The position numbers were made by a program, and so were the translations under genes. Shown here one piece after another: positions 37,385 to 45,537 of a stretch of 64,000 nucleotides of DNA (positions are counted from its first letter, which is position 1; every line of letters starts with the position of its first letter). The notes under the pieces were generated by a model, which did no database searches, was not told the origin of the DNA, and saw only the letters and a program-made list of their open reading frames with translations. Origin of the DNA: Planctomycetota bacterium (GTDB lineage: Bacteria; Planctomycetota; Planctomycetia; Isosphaerales; Isosphaeraceae). The DNA lies in assembly GCA_021791715.1 (NCBI GenBank), contig JAJYWB010000030.1, positions 1-64,000 on the forward strand. Direction: 5' to 3'.

Positions 37385-38578
37385 ATGATCCTGCCGATTC
37401 TCACGCTGATCGCCGCGATCTGCGGCCACGTCTATCTGGTCGTTCTCTTCATCAATTATGTTCACGCGACGGGGTTGCGCGAACGCTCGCTCAAGGCGCT
37501 GTTCGGCTTTTCGCTCGCGTTCCTCGCGGGCGTTCCAATTATCTATTTGATTGAGCATTTGTATTCACCTTTGGGAGTCGGGATTCGATCGGGTCCGCTC
37601 GCGGTTTACGCGGCGTGTTGCGTGCTGGCGGGGGGCTTGCTCACGCCCGGAGTCACGCTGATCCGAGGGCTCCGCAAACCTCCCGCGGGTACTTCGCAAT
37701 CGTCGCGAACGATCGATCTGCGCGACGAACATCCCGAACGCAGGTTTCACGGCGAGGGATTCGGCGCGCGGCTTATCGGCCTTCGCGGCAACGACACGCT
37801 CAAGCTCAGGCTCGTCGAATGCTCGATCGAAATCCCGGGCTTACCCGCCGACTTATCCGGTTTAACTTTCTTACAGATCAGTGATCTTCATTTCTCAACG
37901 GCTTACGATCGTAGCTATTTTGAATTGATCGCCGAGATCGCGGCGAGCAGGACCGCGGATTACGTTTTATTCACGGGAGATCTGATCGACGACGAACGCT
38001 GTATCGAATGGATCGAGCCGTTCTTTTCCAGGGTTCAGGGGCTTTCGGGTTCGTACTGCATCCTCGGCAACCACGATTACGAAAAAAATCCCGCGGCGAT
38101 CCGCGGCGAACTTGCGCGGAGCGGATTCGACGACATCGAAGGGGCGTGGCGGACGCTTAAAATCGGCTCGGCGACCTTGGCGCTCGGCGGAACTTGCGAA
38201 CCGTGGGGACGGAAGATCGATCTTTCATCCAAGCCGAAATCTCATATCACAATCCTTTTAAGTCACTCGCCCGACGTTCTGCCCAAGGCGGCCGGATCGG
38301 GGATTGATTTTATGCTCGCGGGACACAATCACGGCGGACAGATTCGCTTTCCGGCGATCGGCCCCGTGCTGATGCCGAGCCGCTACAGCAGGCGTTTCGA
38401 CCGCGGGTTCTTCCGTCAAAAATCGACGCTTCTTTATGTGAGCGAGGGGATCGGCGGCCGTCATCCGTATCGTGTCGGATGCGTTCCCGAGATCGCGCGG
38501 TTCACGCTCGTTCCCGAGGCTTCGCGAGCGCGGCGAGCGGCGACGAGGGACGACGCGGCGACGCTCGTTCAGACTTGA
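37385..38578 (+). CDS. Membrane-anchored metallophosphoesterase
   Basis: 397 residues. Residues 1-100 contain about three membrane segments (ILPILTLIAAICGHVYLVVLF, LFGFSLAFLAGVPIIYLI, AVYAACCVLAGGLL). From about residue 158 the calcineurin-like domain has all metal motifs: ISDLHF, GDLIDD, LGNHDYE and GHNHGGQ. It resembles YkuE-like phosphodiesterases that act on lipid headgroups such as UDP-diacylglucosamine, but the substrate is not settled by sequence. It is a single gene after the ffh cluster. Confidence 0.88.
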   Translation: MILPILTLIAAICGHVYLVVLFINYVHATGLRERSLKALFGFSLAFLAGVPIIYLIEHLYSPLGVGIRSGPLAVYAACCVLAGGLLTPGVTLIRGLRKPPAGTSQSSRTIDLRDEHPERRFHGEGFGARLIGLRGNDTLKLRLVECSIEIPGLPADLSGLTFLQISDLHFSTAYDRSYFELIAEIAASRTADYVLFTGDLIDDERCIEWIEPFFSRVQGLSGSYCILGNHDYEKNPAAIRGELARSGFDDIEGAWRTLKIGSATLALGGTCEPWGRKIDLSSKPKSHITILLSHSPDVLPKAAGSGIDFMLAGHNHGGQIRFPAIGPVLMPSRYSRRFDRGFFRQKSTLLYVSEGIGGRHPYRVGCVPEIARFTLVPEASRARRAATRDDAATLVQT

Positions 38579-38634
38579 TCGGACGAGCGTACTCAAACTT
38601 AGTTAAATGAATTTTCCATTATATATATTGTTCA

Positions 38635-38907
38635 TTATATCCTAATCGTTCGTTTCGTCGCCGCTAATTCGACGACGTTTTCGACCGCTCCGATTCGTCG
38701 GAAACGCGAGCGACCGCGTGACGATCGAACAACGTGAGATCGCTCGCGGCCCAAATAAACCGCGGTTCCTCCGCGCATCACGAGAGCCTCGGGATGATCG
38801 ACCACGATCATGCTTCCGCTTGAAAGCTCGACGGTGAAGGGATGAAATGGAATCCTTCGATGAAACGCGCGAAGCGTCTTATCCCAATTCTCGGGCGCCA
38901 TCGTCAT
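38635..38907 (-). CDS. Small conserved planctomycete-type protein
   Basis: About 90 residues. The start is either ATG 38907 or ATG 38901 (MAPENW); no ribosome site decides. The pattern FHRRIPFHPFTVELSSGSMIVVDHPEALVM is familiar from many short planctomycete proteins of unknown role. The C terminus has REAT-like basic residues followed by GAVENVVELA. No signal peptide or catalytic motif. It lies next to one copy of an imperfect direct repeat. Confidence 0.6.
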   Translation of the reverse strand: MTMAPENWDKTLRAFHRRIPFHPFTVELSSGSMIVVDHPEALVMRGGTAVYLGRERSHVVRSSRGRSRFRRIGAVENVVELAATKRTIRI

Positions 38908-39016
38908 TCTGTGTAACAAAGATATCAAGCAAAGATTCGAAGAATCGAGTAACGAACGACTCTGGTCCCTCATAACGAAATATTAGAGGTTCGCGTGTTT
39001 TGGAACAAGGGGCTTC

Positions 39017-39122
39017 GCGGCGATCACCCGCACGCCGAAGCTTGCGATTCGGCCTCTCCGATCGGCTCGATCGCTCGCGACATCCTTGCTTAATTGTGAG
39101 ATCGATCGTCGTCGAATCGAGC
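39017..39122. repeat. Imperfect direct repeat, left copy
   Basis: About 106 bases closely similar, in the same direction, to 40165-40278. The first 21 bases (39017-39037) are identical to 40165-40185, and long later blocks also match (GCGATTCGGCCTCTC, ATCGGCTCGATCGCTCGCG, ATCGTCGTCGAATCGAGC). The two copies bracket the HNH nuclease pair. The surrounding 38908-39312 has no supportable gene. Confidence 0.75.
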
Positions 39123-39312
39123 ATGAGGCTCACGTTTTCCTCCGTGCATCGAATTCGTCCATATGTACTGTTTTGATGATTATTATCGCCGGAATCGATC
39201 GGTTACGACCGACGCCCGATTTAATCCGATGGACGGCGAGCACAAAACCGGCCGGTTAAACAACCCTAACTAAGATTAAATGGCTTTATCTGGTCTTTCA
39301 TTTATTCTCGCC

Positions 39313-39723
39313 TTACATCGTTTCGGGAGGAAAGACTTCTTCAAGGATCAGTTGTTCACGAAGCGCGACTCGGAACGGATCATTGATTTTAAGAACATAG
39401 ATTGTAACTCGCCCGATCGGCGTTCGCCCAATCAGCCTCGCCCCGTTCCAGTGGAAGTGTTTCGACCATTTATGACGACACGGGTTGAACAGAGATGTAG
39501 CTTTATGAGTATCTGGATCAATTCCAGAAATATTGGATCCTTTAAATGAGTTACAACGGAAACAACTCAACGCGAGATTTTCCTGGTCCGTTCGACCGAG
39601 ATGCTTTCGAGAAACGATGTGATCGATCTCGAAGGATCTGTCGTCGAATTCCTGCGAAAGCAAGCAATATTCGCAACGTCCTTTCGCCCGCCTCCAGACA
39701 AGTCGAACCAAATCAACTTCCAT
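39313..39723 (-). CDS. HNH endonuclease
   Basis: 136 residues. HNH layout is clear: a first Cys pair (RCEYCLL), FEIDHIVSRKHLG with the catalytic His of IDHI, and NLALSCFRCNSFKGSN with the second Cys pair and Asn. Such proteins cut DNA with one divalent metal ion. The C-terminal half (FNPCRHKWSKHFHWNG, IGRTPIGRVTIYVLKIND) follows a pattern common in stand-alone HNH proteins of bacteria. It follows a 95-residue gene by 20 bases, and the pair is probably one operon. Confidence 0.9.
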   Translation of the reverse strand: MEVDLVRLVWRRAKGRCEYCLLSQEFDDRSFEIDHIVSRKHLGRTDQENLALSCFRCNSFKGSNISGIDPDTHKATSLFNPCRHKWSKHFHWNGARLIGRTPIGRVTIYVLKINDPFRVALREQLILEEVFPPETM

Positions 39724-39743
39724 GATTAATTAACAGCGAGTGA

Positions 39744-40031
39744 TTATTTGTCGGATTTGACGCCGACCGTGCGCCGCGCCCGCGATTTGAGAATGGCGAG
39801 CAGGTCGCCCGCCTTGCCGAACGCGGCGAGTTCTTCTTTCTCGGAGGGAGAAAGGGAGTCGCTCTGATTGCGTACAACCAGATCGTGCATTCGGGCCTGA
39901 TCACGGTCGTTGAACTTCAAATCGAGAATATATCGGGCCAGCTCGCTGGAAATGTTACCGCTTTCGTCGCCAAATATGCGCGCGAGAATTGAAACTTCCG
40001 TTTCATCGGCTTGATGAGTCGTCGTCGTCAT
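39744..40031 (-). CDS. Small helical partner protein of the HNH gene
   Basis: 95 residues from ATG 40031, which has AAAGGA upstream; the ORF could begin at 40058. Sequence: TEVSILARIFGDESGNISSELARYIL then DRDQARMHDLVVRNQSDSLSPSEKEELAAFGKAGDLLAIL and a basic end. It is fully helical and acidic in the middle. Similar small genes sit before HNH genes in planctomycetes as far as I recall, so it may control or bind the nuclease. This is inference from gene order. Confidence 0.68.
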   Translation of the reverse strand: MTTTTHQADETEVSILARIFGDESGNISSELARYILDLKFNDRDQARMHDLVVRNQSDSLSPSEKEELAAFGKAGDLLAILKSRARRTVGVKSDK

Positions 40032-40164
40032 CTGGATTTCCTTTGTTAGTTCAATCAATCATTAGCTTAGCACCCTGATCGGACGCGAGGAAGTCGAAAA
40101 GTTTAACTCATTAATCCACATTTTCTCACACTTAAAAAAAGTTATGCGATGTGCGGCGACGATC

Positions 40165-40278
40165 GCGGCGATCACCCGCACGCCGCGTCGCATGCGATTC
40201 GGCCTCTCAGATCGGCTCGATCGCTCGCGGCATCCAGGCGTTTCCCTGGGTTTGAGATTGATCGTCGTCGAATCGAGC
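40165..40278. repeat. Imperfect direct repeat, right copy
   Basis: About 114 bases matching 39017-39122 in the same direction, with an 8-base insertion and scattered changes. The distance between copy starts is 1148 bases, enclosing the HNH gene pair. The remaining part of 40032-40334 shows no gene. Confidence 0.75.
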
Positions 40279-40334
40279 GGGCGGAGGACATGTTCGATCT
40301 TCATCCGCTCGCTCCGCATCCGTTAAATACGCAT

Positions 40335-40363
40335 TTGACGCTTCGTCCTCCCGGCCTTAATAC
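40335..40363 (+). promoter_or_regulatory. Sigma-70 promoter of rpmI-rplT
   Basis: TTGACG at 40335-40340, a 17-base spacer, TAATAC at 40358-40363. This is the best housekeeping promoter match in the window. Transcription from about 40370 leaves a leader of roughly 240 bases before rpmI. The leader holds GACGCG-ATTT-CGCGTC at 40514-40529 and other GC hairpins, and may be a site of control by a ribosomal protein. Confidence 0.65.
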
Positions 40364-40612
40364 TTTTCCTTTGCTAGGTTTCGAGTCGTTACGGCCGCGC
40401 GGAGGAGCGAGCGAGCTTACCTCGTCGCGCGATTTTTTTCACGCGATCGCTTGCTTAACCCGCGTCGTTTTTGGTAAGTTACTTGGCTCCGCCGGCGGAC
40501 CGGCGTGCCGACGCGATTTCGCGTCGATCGATTACGGAGCGTCGCTGTCTATCCGTTTGAAACGCCTCGATCGCGGATGAACCAACGCGACCGAGGCGAC
40601 GTGGTGAATCTC

Positions 40613-40894
40613 ATGCCCAGCGTTAAAGCAAAGACCCACAAAGGCGCCAAGAAGCGTTTCAAGGTGTCCGCCAACGGCAAGGTGTCGCACAAAAAGTGCG
40701 GGTCGTCGCACCTGATGAGCCATAAAAGCGGCAAACAAGTTCGTCGGCTGCGCCGCAAGAAGATCCTCAAGGTCGAGGCCGAGGCGAAACGGCTCCGCCG
40801 CGCACTCGGCGTGCACGAAACCGCGGCCAAGCCGCTCGAGGCGGTCGAACACGCCGAACACGCCCCCCACGCGGCGGGCGAACATCACGCTTAA
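40613..40894 (+). CDS. rpmI: 50S ribosomal protein L35
   Basis: 93 residues from ATG 40613. The core is typical: PSVKAKTHKGAKKRFKVS, GKVSHKKCGSSHLMSHKSG and QVRRLRRKKIL. The family is normally about 65 residues. Here a tail of some 25 residues follows, rich in His, Ala and Glu (VEHAEHAPHAAGEHHA). The in-frame ORF starts at 40505, but that part is not L35-like. infC, which usually precedes rpmI, is not in the preceding kilobase. Confidence 0.95.
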   Translation: MPSVKAKTHKGAKKRFKVSANGKVSHKKCGSSHLMSHKSGKQVRRLRRKKILKVEAEAKRLRRALGVHETAAKPLEAVEHAEHAPHAAGEHHA

Positions 40895-41133
40895 ACCACG
40901 CGATCCGTTCGCAAGCACATTCCAGGGCGATCGAACGCGAGCGGCTTTCGATCCCGGAAAACGACGAACTTGATCGATCGTTCGGAGCGAGCGCCTCGAA
41001 AACTCGAACCTCCTTCGAGCCGAAAAACGTCGATCGAACCCTCCCCGGCGCGAATCAAGCCGCGGCGAAGATCGATTAAAAGATCGTTACGATATGATCC
41101 TTCGATATATTAATTTCAAACGAGTGAACCGAG

Positions 41134-41523
41134 ATGCGAGCCACCAAGGGCGCTGCCCGAAATAAAGCGAAAAAACGACTGTTCAAGGCGGTGAAGGGGT
41201 TCGTCGGCGGCCGTCGCCGGCTGCTCCGATCGGCGAAGGAGACGCTCCTTCGGGCGGGGATGTTCGCGTTCCGCGATCGTCGCGCCAAGAAGCGTGATTT
41301 CCGCCGGCTTTTCATCACCCGGATTTCGGCCGCGGCCGAGATGCGCGGGCTCCGTTACAGCCGCTTCATCCACGGGGTTCACCTCGCCGGGATCGGCCTC
41401 GACCGCAAGAGCCTGTCCGAAATCGCGATCCACGACCCCGCGACGTTCGACGTGATCGTCGCCAAGGTGAAGGCCGAACTTCAAAAGGCCGAAGCCCGCT
41501 TGAAGAAAGCGAAATCGGCGTAA
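41134..41523 (+). CDS. rplT: 50S ribosomal protein L20
   Basis: 129 residues (usual about 118). Key segments: [60 protein letters not shown] and [21 protein letters not shown]20 binds 23S rRNA and in several bacteria represses its own operon. The last residues are a Lys/Ala tail. It lies 240 bases after rpmI and before pheS. Confidence 0.97.
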   Translation: MRATKGAARNKAKKRLFKAVKGFVGGRRRLLRSAKETLLRAGMFAFRDRRAKKRDFRRLFITRISAAAEMRGLRYSRFIHGVHLAGIGLDRKSLSEIAIHDPATFDVIVAKVKAELQKAEARLKKAKSA

Positions 41524-41719
41524 GGTATTGATTTAAGGCCGACGACCGCGCGGAACGATCGCGGATCGACGCGACGACGTTCGCTCATCCGTTCCGCTCG
41601 GGCGCCGCTTCGTTCGGCCCCAATCGGCTTTCGGGCGAAATTCGCTTATATCGCTGTGATTCGCCTTTATTGATTTCACCACCTTTTTGATTATCCACGC
41701 GCGGATTTGATTATTCGTT

Positions 41720-42742
41720 ATGAGCTCTCCCGAAGCCGTCGACGACGCCCGTGCTTTCGCCGAACTCGACGCGCTTTTGAGCGAGGGGCTCGGCGCGTTC
41801 GCCGAGGCGCGCGATTCGGCCGCGGTCGAGGCCGCGCGGGTCGAATTTCTGGGAATGAAACAAGGGCGAATCAAGCACGCGCAAGAACGTTTAAAAACGC
41901 TTGAGCCCTCGGCCCGCCGCGGTTACGGCCAAAAGTTCAATTCGGTTAAAAAGTCTCTTGAAGAGGCGTGCGAAGAGGCCAGGAATCGCATCGGCCGTTC
42001 GAAACCCGATCGAGCGGTCCGATCGGTCGATCTCACGCTTCCCGGAAACCGCGAACGAAGGCTCGGCCACACGCATCCGCTGACTCAAACCGCCGACGAG
42101 TTGATCGACTTGTTCGGCAGGCTCGGATTCGAGGTCGCGCGCGGCCCCGAGGTCGAAGACGTCCGTCATAACTTCGAGGCGCTCAACATCCCCCCCGCGC
42201 ACCCGGCGCGCGACCCGCGCGATAATTTTTATTTGTCCGAATCGTCGATGCTTCGCAGCCAGACGAGCACGGTGCAAATCCGGGTGATGGAAAAACGCAA
42301 GCCGCCGATCCGCGTCGTCGCGATCGGCCGCGTTTACCGACCCGACGTCGTCGACGCCACGCACTCGTTCATGTTCCATCAAATCGAGGGTTTGATGGTC
42401 GATAAAGGGGTGACGATGGCCGATTTAAAGACCGTCCTCCGCCTCTTCGCCGCGAGTTATCTGGGAACCGACGTCCAGATTCGCTTCCGCCCGTCGTTCT
42501 TCCCGTTCACCGAACCGAGCGTCGAGGTCGATATGCTCTGGCACGGCGGCGACCGTTGGGTTGAAATGGGAGGCGCGGGTATGGTCGATCCCAACGTCTT
42601 CGAGGCCGTCGGTTACGACCCCGAGGTTTACACCGGCTTCGCCTTCGGCCTGGGCGTCGAACGCCTCTGCATGCGAAGGCACGCGATCGACGACATCCGC
42701 CTGTTATACCAGAACGACGTTCGCTTTCTTGAGCAATTTTAA
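41720..42742 (+). CDS. pheS: Phenylalanine-tRNA ligase alpha subunit
   Basis: 340 residues. The N-terminal coiled coil (residues 1-95, [20 protein letters not shown]) binds tRNA. The class II core follows: motif 1 region [23 protein letters not shown], motif 2 [27 protein letters not shown] and motif 3 [38 protein letters not shown] marks the substrate pocket. It works as an alpha2-beta2 tetramer with PheT, encoded 540 bases downstream after a small gene. Confidence 0.97.
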   Translation: MSSPEAVDDARAFAELDALLSEGLGAFAEARDSAAVEAARVEFLGMKQGRIKHAQERLKTLEPSARRGYGQKFNSVKKSLEEACEEARNRIGRSKPDRAVRSVDLTLPGNRERRLGHTHPLTQTADELIDLFGRLGFEVARGPEVEDVRHNFEALNIPPAHPARDPRDNFYLSESSMLRSQTSTVQIRVMEKRKPPIRVVAIGRVYRPDVVDATHSFMFHQIEGLMVDKGVTMADLKTVLRLFAASYLGTDVQIRFRPSFFPFTEPSVEVDMLWHGGDRWVEMGGAGMVDPNVFEAVGYDPEVYTGFAFGLGVERLCMRRHAIDDIRLLYQNDVRFLEQF

Positions 42743-42884
42743 ACGTGAATCGTATGAGAGCCTGTGCACGATCGATCGACCGCCGAACCGCGGACGCGTT
42801 CGATCTTTTCGCGAGCGAGGCTCGCGGCCGATTCGCGAAGCTGGAACAGCCCCCCCAAGCCGGCGGAGCCGGAGGAGCAAGCCG

Positions 42885-43133
42885 ATGATGACCGAGACCA
42901 CCAAGGTGATCGTTTCCACGACGACTCGACCCGGTCAGGCGATCGCGTCGACGCAGGTGCACCACCGCGATCTCCCCGAGATTCGCGCCACGGGAGACGA
43001 CCCCGCGGGCGCGGCGACGAGGCTCGCCAACGAGCTCACCCGAGCGCTCGACACCGCGCTCACCGATTGGCGCCGCAAAAACATCGAACAGGCGATCGCC
43101 GACGTCCACGAATTCATCGATTCGCATTCCTGA
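42885..43133 (+). CDS. Small unknown protein between pheS and pheT
   Basis: 82 residues from ATG 42885, with GGAGGAG 8 bases upstream. The longer ORF back to 42561 would overlap pheS. Sequence: TETTKVIVSTTTRPGQAIAST, VHHRDLPEIRATGDDPAGAATRLANELTRALDTAL and WRRKNIEQAIADVHEFI. No family is recognised; a short beta N terminus and a helical C terminus are likely. Placed inside the phenylalanyl-tRNA synthetase group and followed by a strong hairpin. Confidence 0.7.
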   Translation: MMTETTKVIVSTTTRPGQAIASTQVHHRDLPEIRATGDDPAGAATRLANELTRALDTALTDWRRKNIEQAIADVHEFIDSHS

Positions 43134-43142
43134 ATCGTTCGA

Positions 43143-43183
43143 GACGAAAGCCGCGAGGCGGTTTGAACCCCGCGGCTTTCGTC
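43143..43183 (+). terminator. Hairpin between the 82-residue gene and pheT
   Basis: Arms 43143-43158 (GACGAAAGCCGCGAGG) and 43168-43183 pair over 16 positions with one mismatch, around a 9-base loop. No T run follows. It may end the pheS transcript or act as an attenuator-like barrier before pheT. Confidence 0.6.
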
Positions 43184-43281
43184 GTCGATTCAATACCATA
43201 ATATTGCTTGATCAAACATTCTTTCACGGCCCGGGGCGTTTCGCCCCCGCCTCGATCCATTAAGGAAGCTTTCGGGCGAAC

Positions 43282-45312
43282 ATGATCGTCAGTTGGAATT
43301 GGTTGACCGATTACCTCCGTCTCGACATGCCCGTCGAGACTCTGACCGAACGGCTCGCGCTCCGCGGGCTCAACCACGAGGAGACTCGCGAGGTCGGCGG
43401 CGACCTGGCGATCGACCTCGAAGTCACCAGCAATCGCCCCGATTGCCTCTCGCACATCGGCGTCGCGCGCGAAACCGCGGTCGTCTTCGGAAAACACGCG
43501 TGGTTCCCCGAACCCGATCCCCAGGTTGTGGGCGAAGATGTTCATGAACTCGCCCGCGTCGATGTTGAAGATCCCGATCTTTGTCCCCGCTTCACTGCGC
43601 GGTTGATAACCGGCGTGAAAGCGGGACCCTCGCCGTGGTTTTTAAGGAAACGGCTCGAAACGCTCGGCCTGCGGTCGATCAACAATATCGCCGATATCAC
43701 CAATTACGTACTTTTTGAATGCGGACAACCGCTCCACGCGTACGATTATGATAAACTCTTTGAAAACCGGCTGATCGTCCGCAAGGCTCGACCCGGCGAA
43801 AGCCTGATCGCGATCAATAACAAAAAGTATGATCTCACAACCGATATGCTTGTGATCGCCGACGCGGCTCGGCCCGTCGGCCTCGCGGGGGTGATGGGAG
43901 GCCTCGACACCGAGATCTCGGAATCGACCAAAAACGTTTTGATCGAATCGGCGCGATTCGACCCCGTCTCGATCCGACGCACGGGGCGCGCCCTCGGCCT
44001 TTCGAGCGATTCGTCGTTCCGATTCGAACGCGGCCTCGATCCCGAACGGACCGAATGGGCGAGCCGACGCTGCGCTCAAATGATCGTCGAACTCGCGGGA
44101 GGAACGCTTCATCCAGGAGTCGTCGATATCGGAGCCCCCGCTCAGCCGCATCCCCCCGTCGTCCTGCGTTACGGTCGGATCGAAAAAATCCTCGGAATCG
44201 CCGTCGAACGCGACCGAGCCCGCGCGATCCTCGAGGCGCTCGGCCTCGACGTCGTCGCCGAAACCTCGGAATCGGTCGTCGTCAAACCGCCGTCGTGGCG
44301 CGCCGATCTCGAACGCGAGATCGACCTGATCGAAGAAATTGCGCGTATTCACGGATATGAACAGATTCCTGAAGATCGATCGGTTCCGACGGCGCTCGCT
44401 CCCCGAGGCAAGCGCGAGCGGGTCGAGGACGTCGTCAGGTCGACCCTCACGGCGCTCGGTTACGACGAGGCGGTGACGTTCAGCCTCGTTTCCGACGAGC
44501 TTTCGTTCCCGATCTTTCCGGTCGAATCGAACGATCGTCCGCCGCTTAAAGTCGAGCATTCCACCCGCAAAAAAGAGACGATCTTGCGTCGCGATCTCGT
44601 CCCCAGCTTGCTCGCGGCGCGAAGGCACAACGAGGCGCGGGGAGAGCCCGACGCGCGTCTTTTCGAGATCGCGCAGGTGTATCACCCCAAAGCCGAATCG
44701 CCCCTTCCCGACGAACCGACTCGGCTCGCGATCGTCGGCGGAGGCGATTTCCGCGCGCTCAAAGGCGTCGTCGAAACGCTTTTAGAACGTCTGCATATCT
44801 CCGATCAACTTGAGACGGAACTTGTTATTAATGTGGATGTATTTGAACCCTCCACACTCGCGCGAATTACTCTCGGCGGTTCGACGATCGGTTACATGGG
44901 ATCGATCCATCCTATTCATCGCGACGCTCTTGAACTGCGTCAAGCGTGTTACGCGGTCGAGCTTTCGTTCGACGTTTTGATCGACAAAGCCGATCTCGTT
45001 CCGCGACACGCGCGAATCTCCGATTTCCCCGCGGTATCGCGCGATTTGTCGCTCGTATCGCCGAACACCGTCGCCTGGAAAGAGTTTTCATCCGTCGTAC
45101 TAGAAGTTATGAAGAACGATCCGACGTTTGAAGGTCTTACGTATCTCGATTCTTTTAGCGGAGGGAACGTTCCGGCGGGATTCGAGAGCGTGCATTTCGG
45201 CCTACGGTTCCGCGGCCGCGACCGAACGCTCACGGGCGAGGAGGTCGACCGATCGGTCGCGGCGATCGTCGAAGCTTGTCGGCAAAAACTCAAAGCGACG
45301 CTACGCACCTAA
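43282..45312 (+). CDS. pheT: Phenylalanine-tRNA ligase beta subunit, short form
   Basis: 676 residues against about 800 in most bacteria. The N terminus goes straight from VSWNWLTDYLRLDMPVETLTERLALRGL into DLEVTSNRPDCLSHIGVARE, so the EMAP-type tRNA-binding domain normally inserted at residues 40-150 is missing. B3/B4 editing region (TARLITGVKAGPSPWFLRKRLETLGLRSINN, read as two blocks), B5 and the catalytic-like core are present, and a C-terminal FDX-ACB domain starts near ARISDFPAVSRDLSLV. The reading frame is intact, so this is a natural short type rather than a deletion within the window. Confidence 0.95.
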   Translation: MIVSWNWLTDYLRLDMPVETLTERLALRGLNHEETREVGGDLAIDLEVTSNRPDCLSHIGVARETAVVFGKHAWFPEPDPQVVGEDVHELARVDVEDPDLCPRFTARLITGVKAGPSPWFLRKRLETLGLRSINNIADITNYVLFECGQPLHAYDYDKLFENRLIVRKARPGESLIAINNKKYDLTTDMLVIADAARPVGLAGVMGGLDTEISESTKNVLIESARFDPVSIRRTGRALGLSSDSSFRFERGLDPERTEWASRRCAQMIVELAGGTLHPGVVDIGAPAQPHPPVVLRYGRIEKILGIAVERDRARAILEALGLDVVAETSESVVVKPPSWRADLEREIDLIEEIARIHGYEQIPEDRSVPTALAPRGKRERVEDVVRSTLTALGYDEAVTFSLVSDELSFPIFPVESNDRPPLKVEHSTRKKETILRRDLVPSLLAARRHNEARGEPDARLFEIAQVYHPKAESPLPDEPTRLAIVGGGDFRALKGVVETLLERLHISDQLETELVINVDVFEPSTLARITLGGSTIGYMGSIHPIHRDALELRQACYAVELSFDVLIDKADLVPRHARISDFPAVSRDLSLVSPNTVAWKEFSSVVLEVMKNDPTFEGLTYLDSFSGGNVPAGFESVHFGLRFRGRDRTLTGEEVDRSVAAIVEACRQKLKATLRT

Positions 45313-45537
45313 CATACAAGGATATCTAAAGAATAACCGCGTTTCTGATCAAGACATTTTAAGAATAGCCGCGAATCCCACACGTCGTCGGTTCACGATC
45401 GCGCGGTCAATTCAGCGATTCGCGGAGCGCTCGTCGATTATCGGCGACGCGTGTAAGCATCCTCTTGCCGCTCGCGCACTGCTCCGATTAAACTCGTCGA
45501 ATCGATTCGTTTTCCTCGTCTCGAAGGGGTCGATCCG

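Noticed and set aside
38879-40319. Transposase remnants, from LDSTTI-type words in two small minus-strand ORFs
   Set aside because: The words resemble the IS4 family only over about eight residues and the following sequence does not fit; I list the DNA as a direct repeat only.
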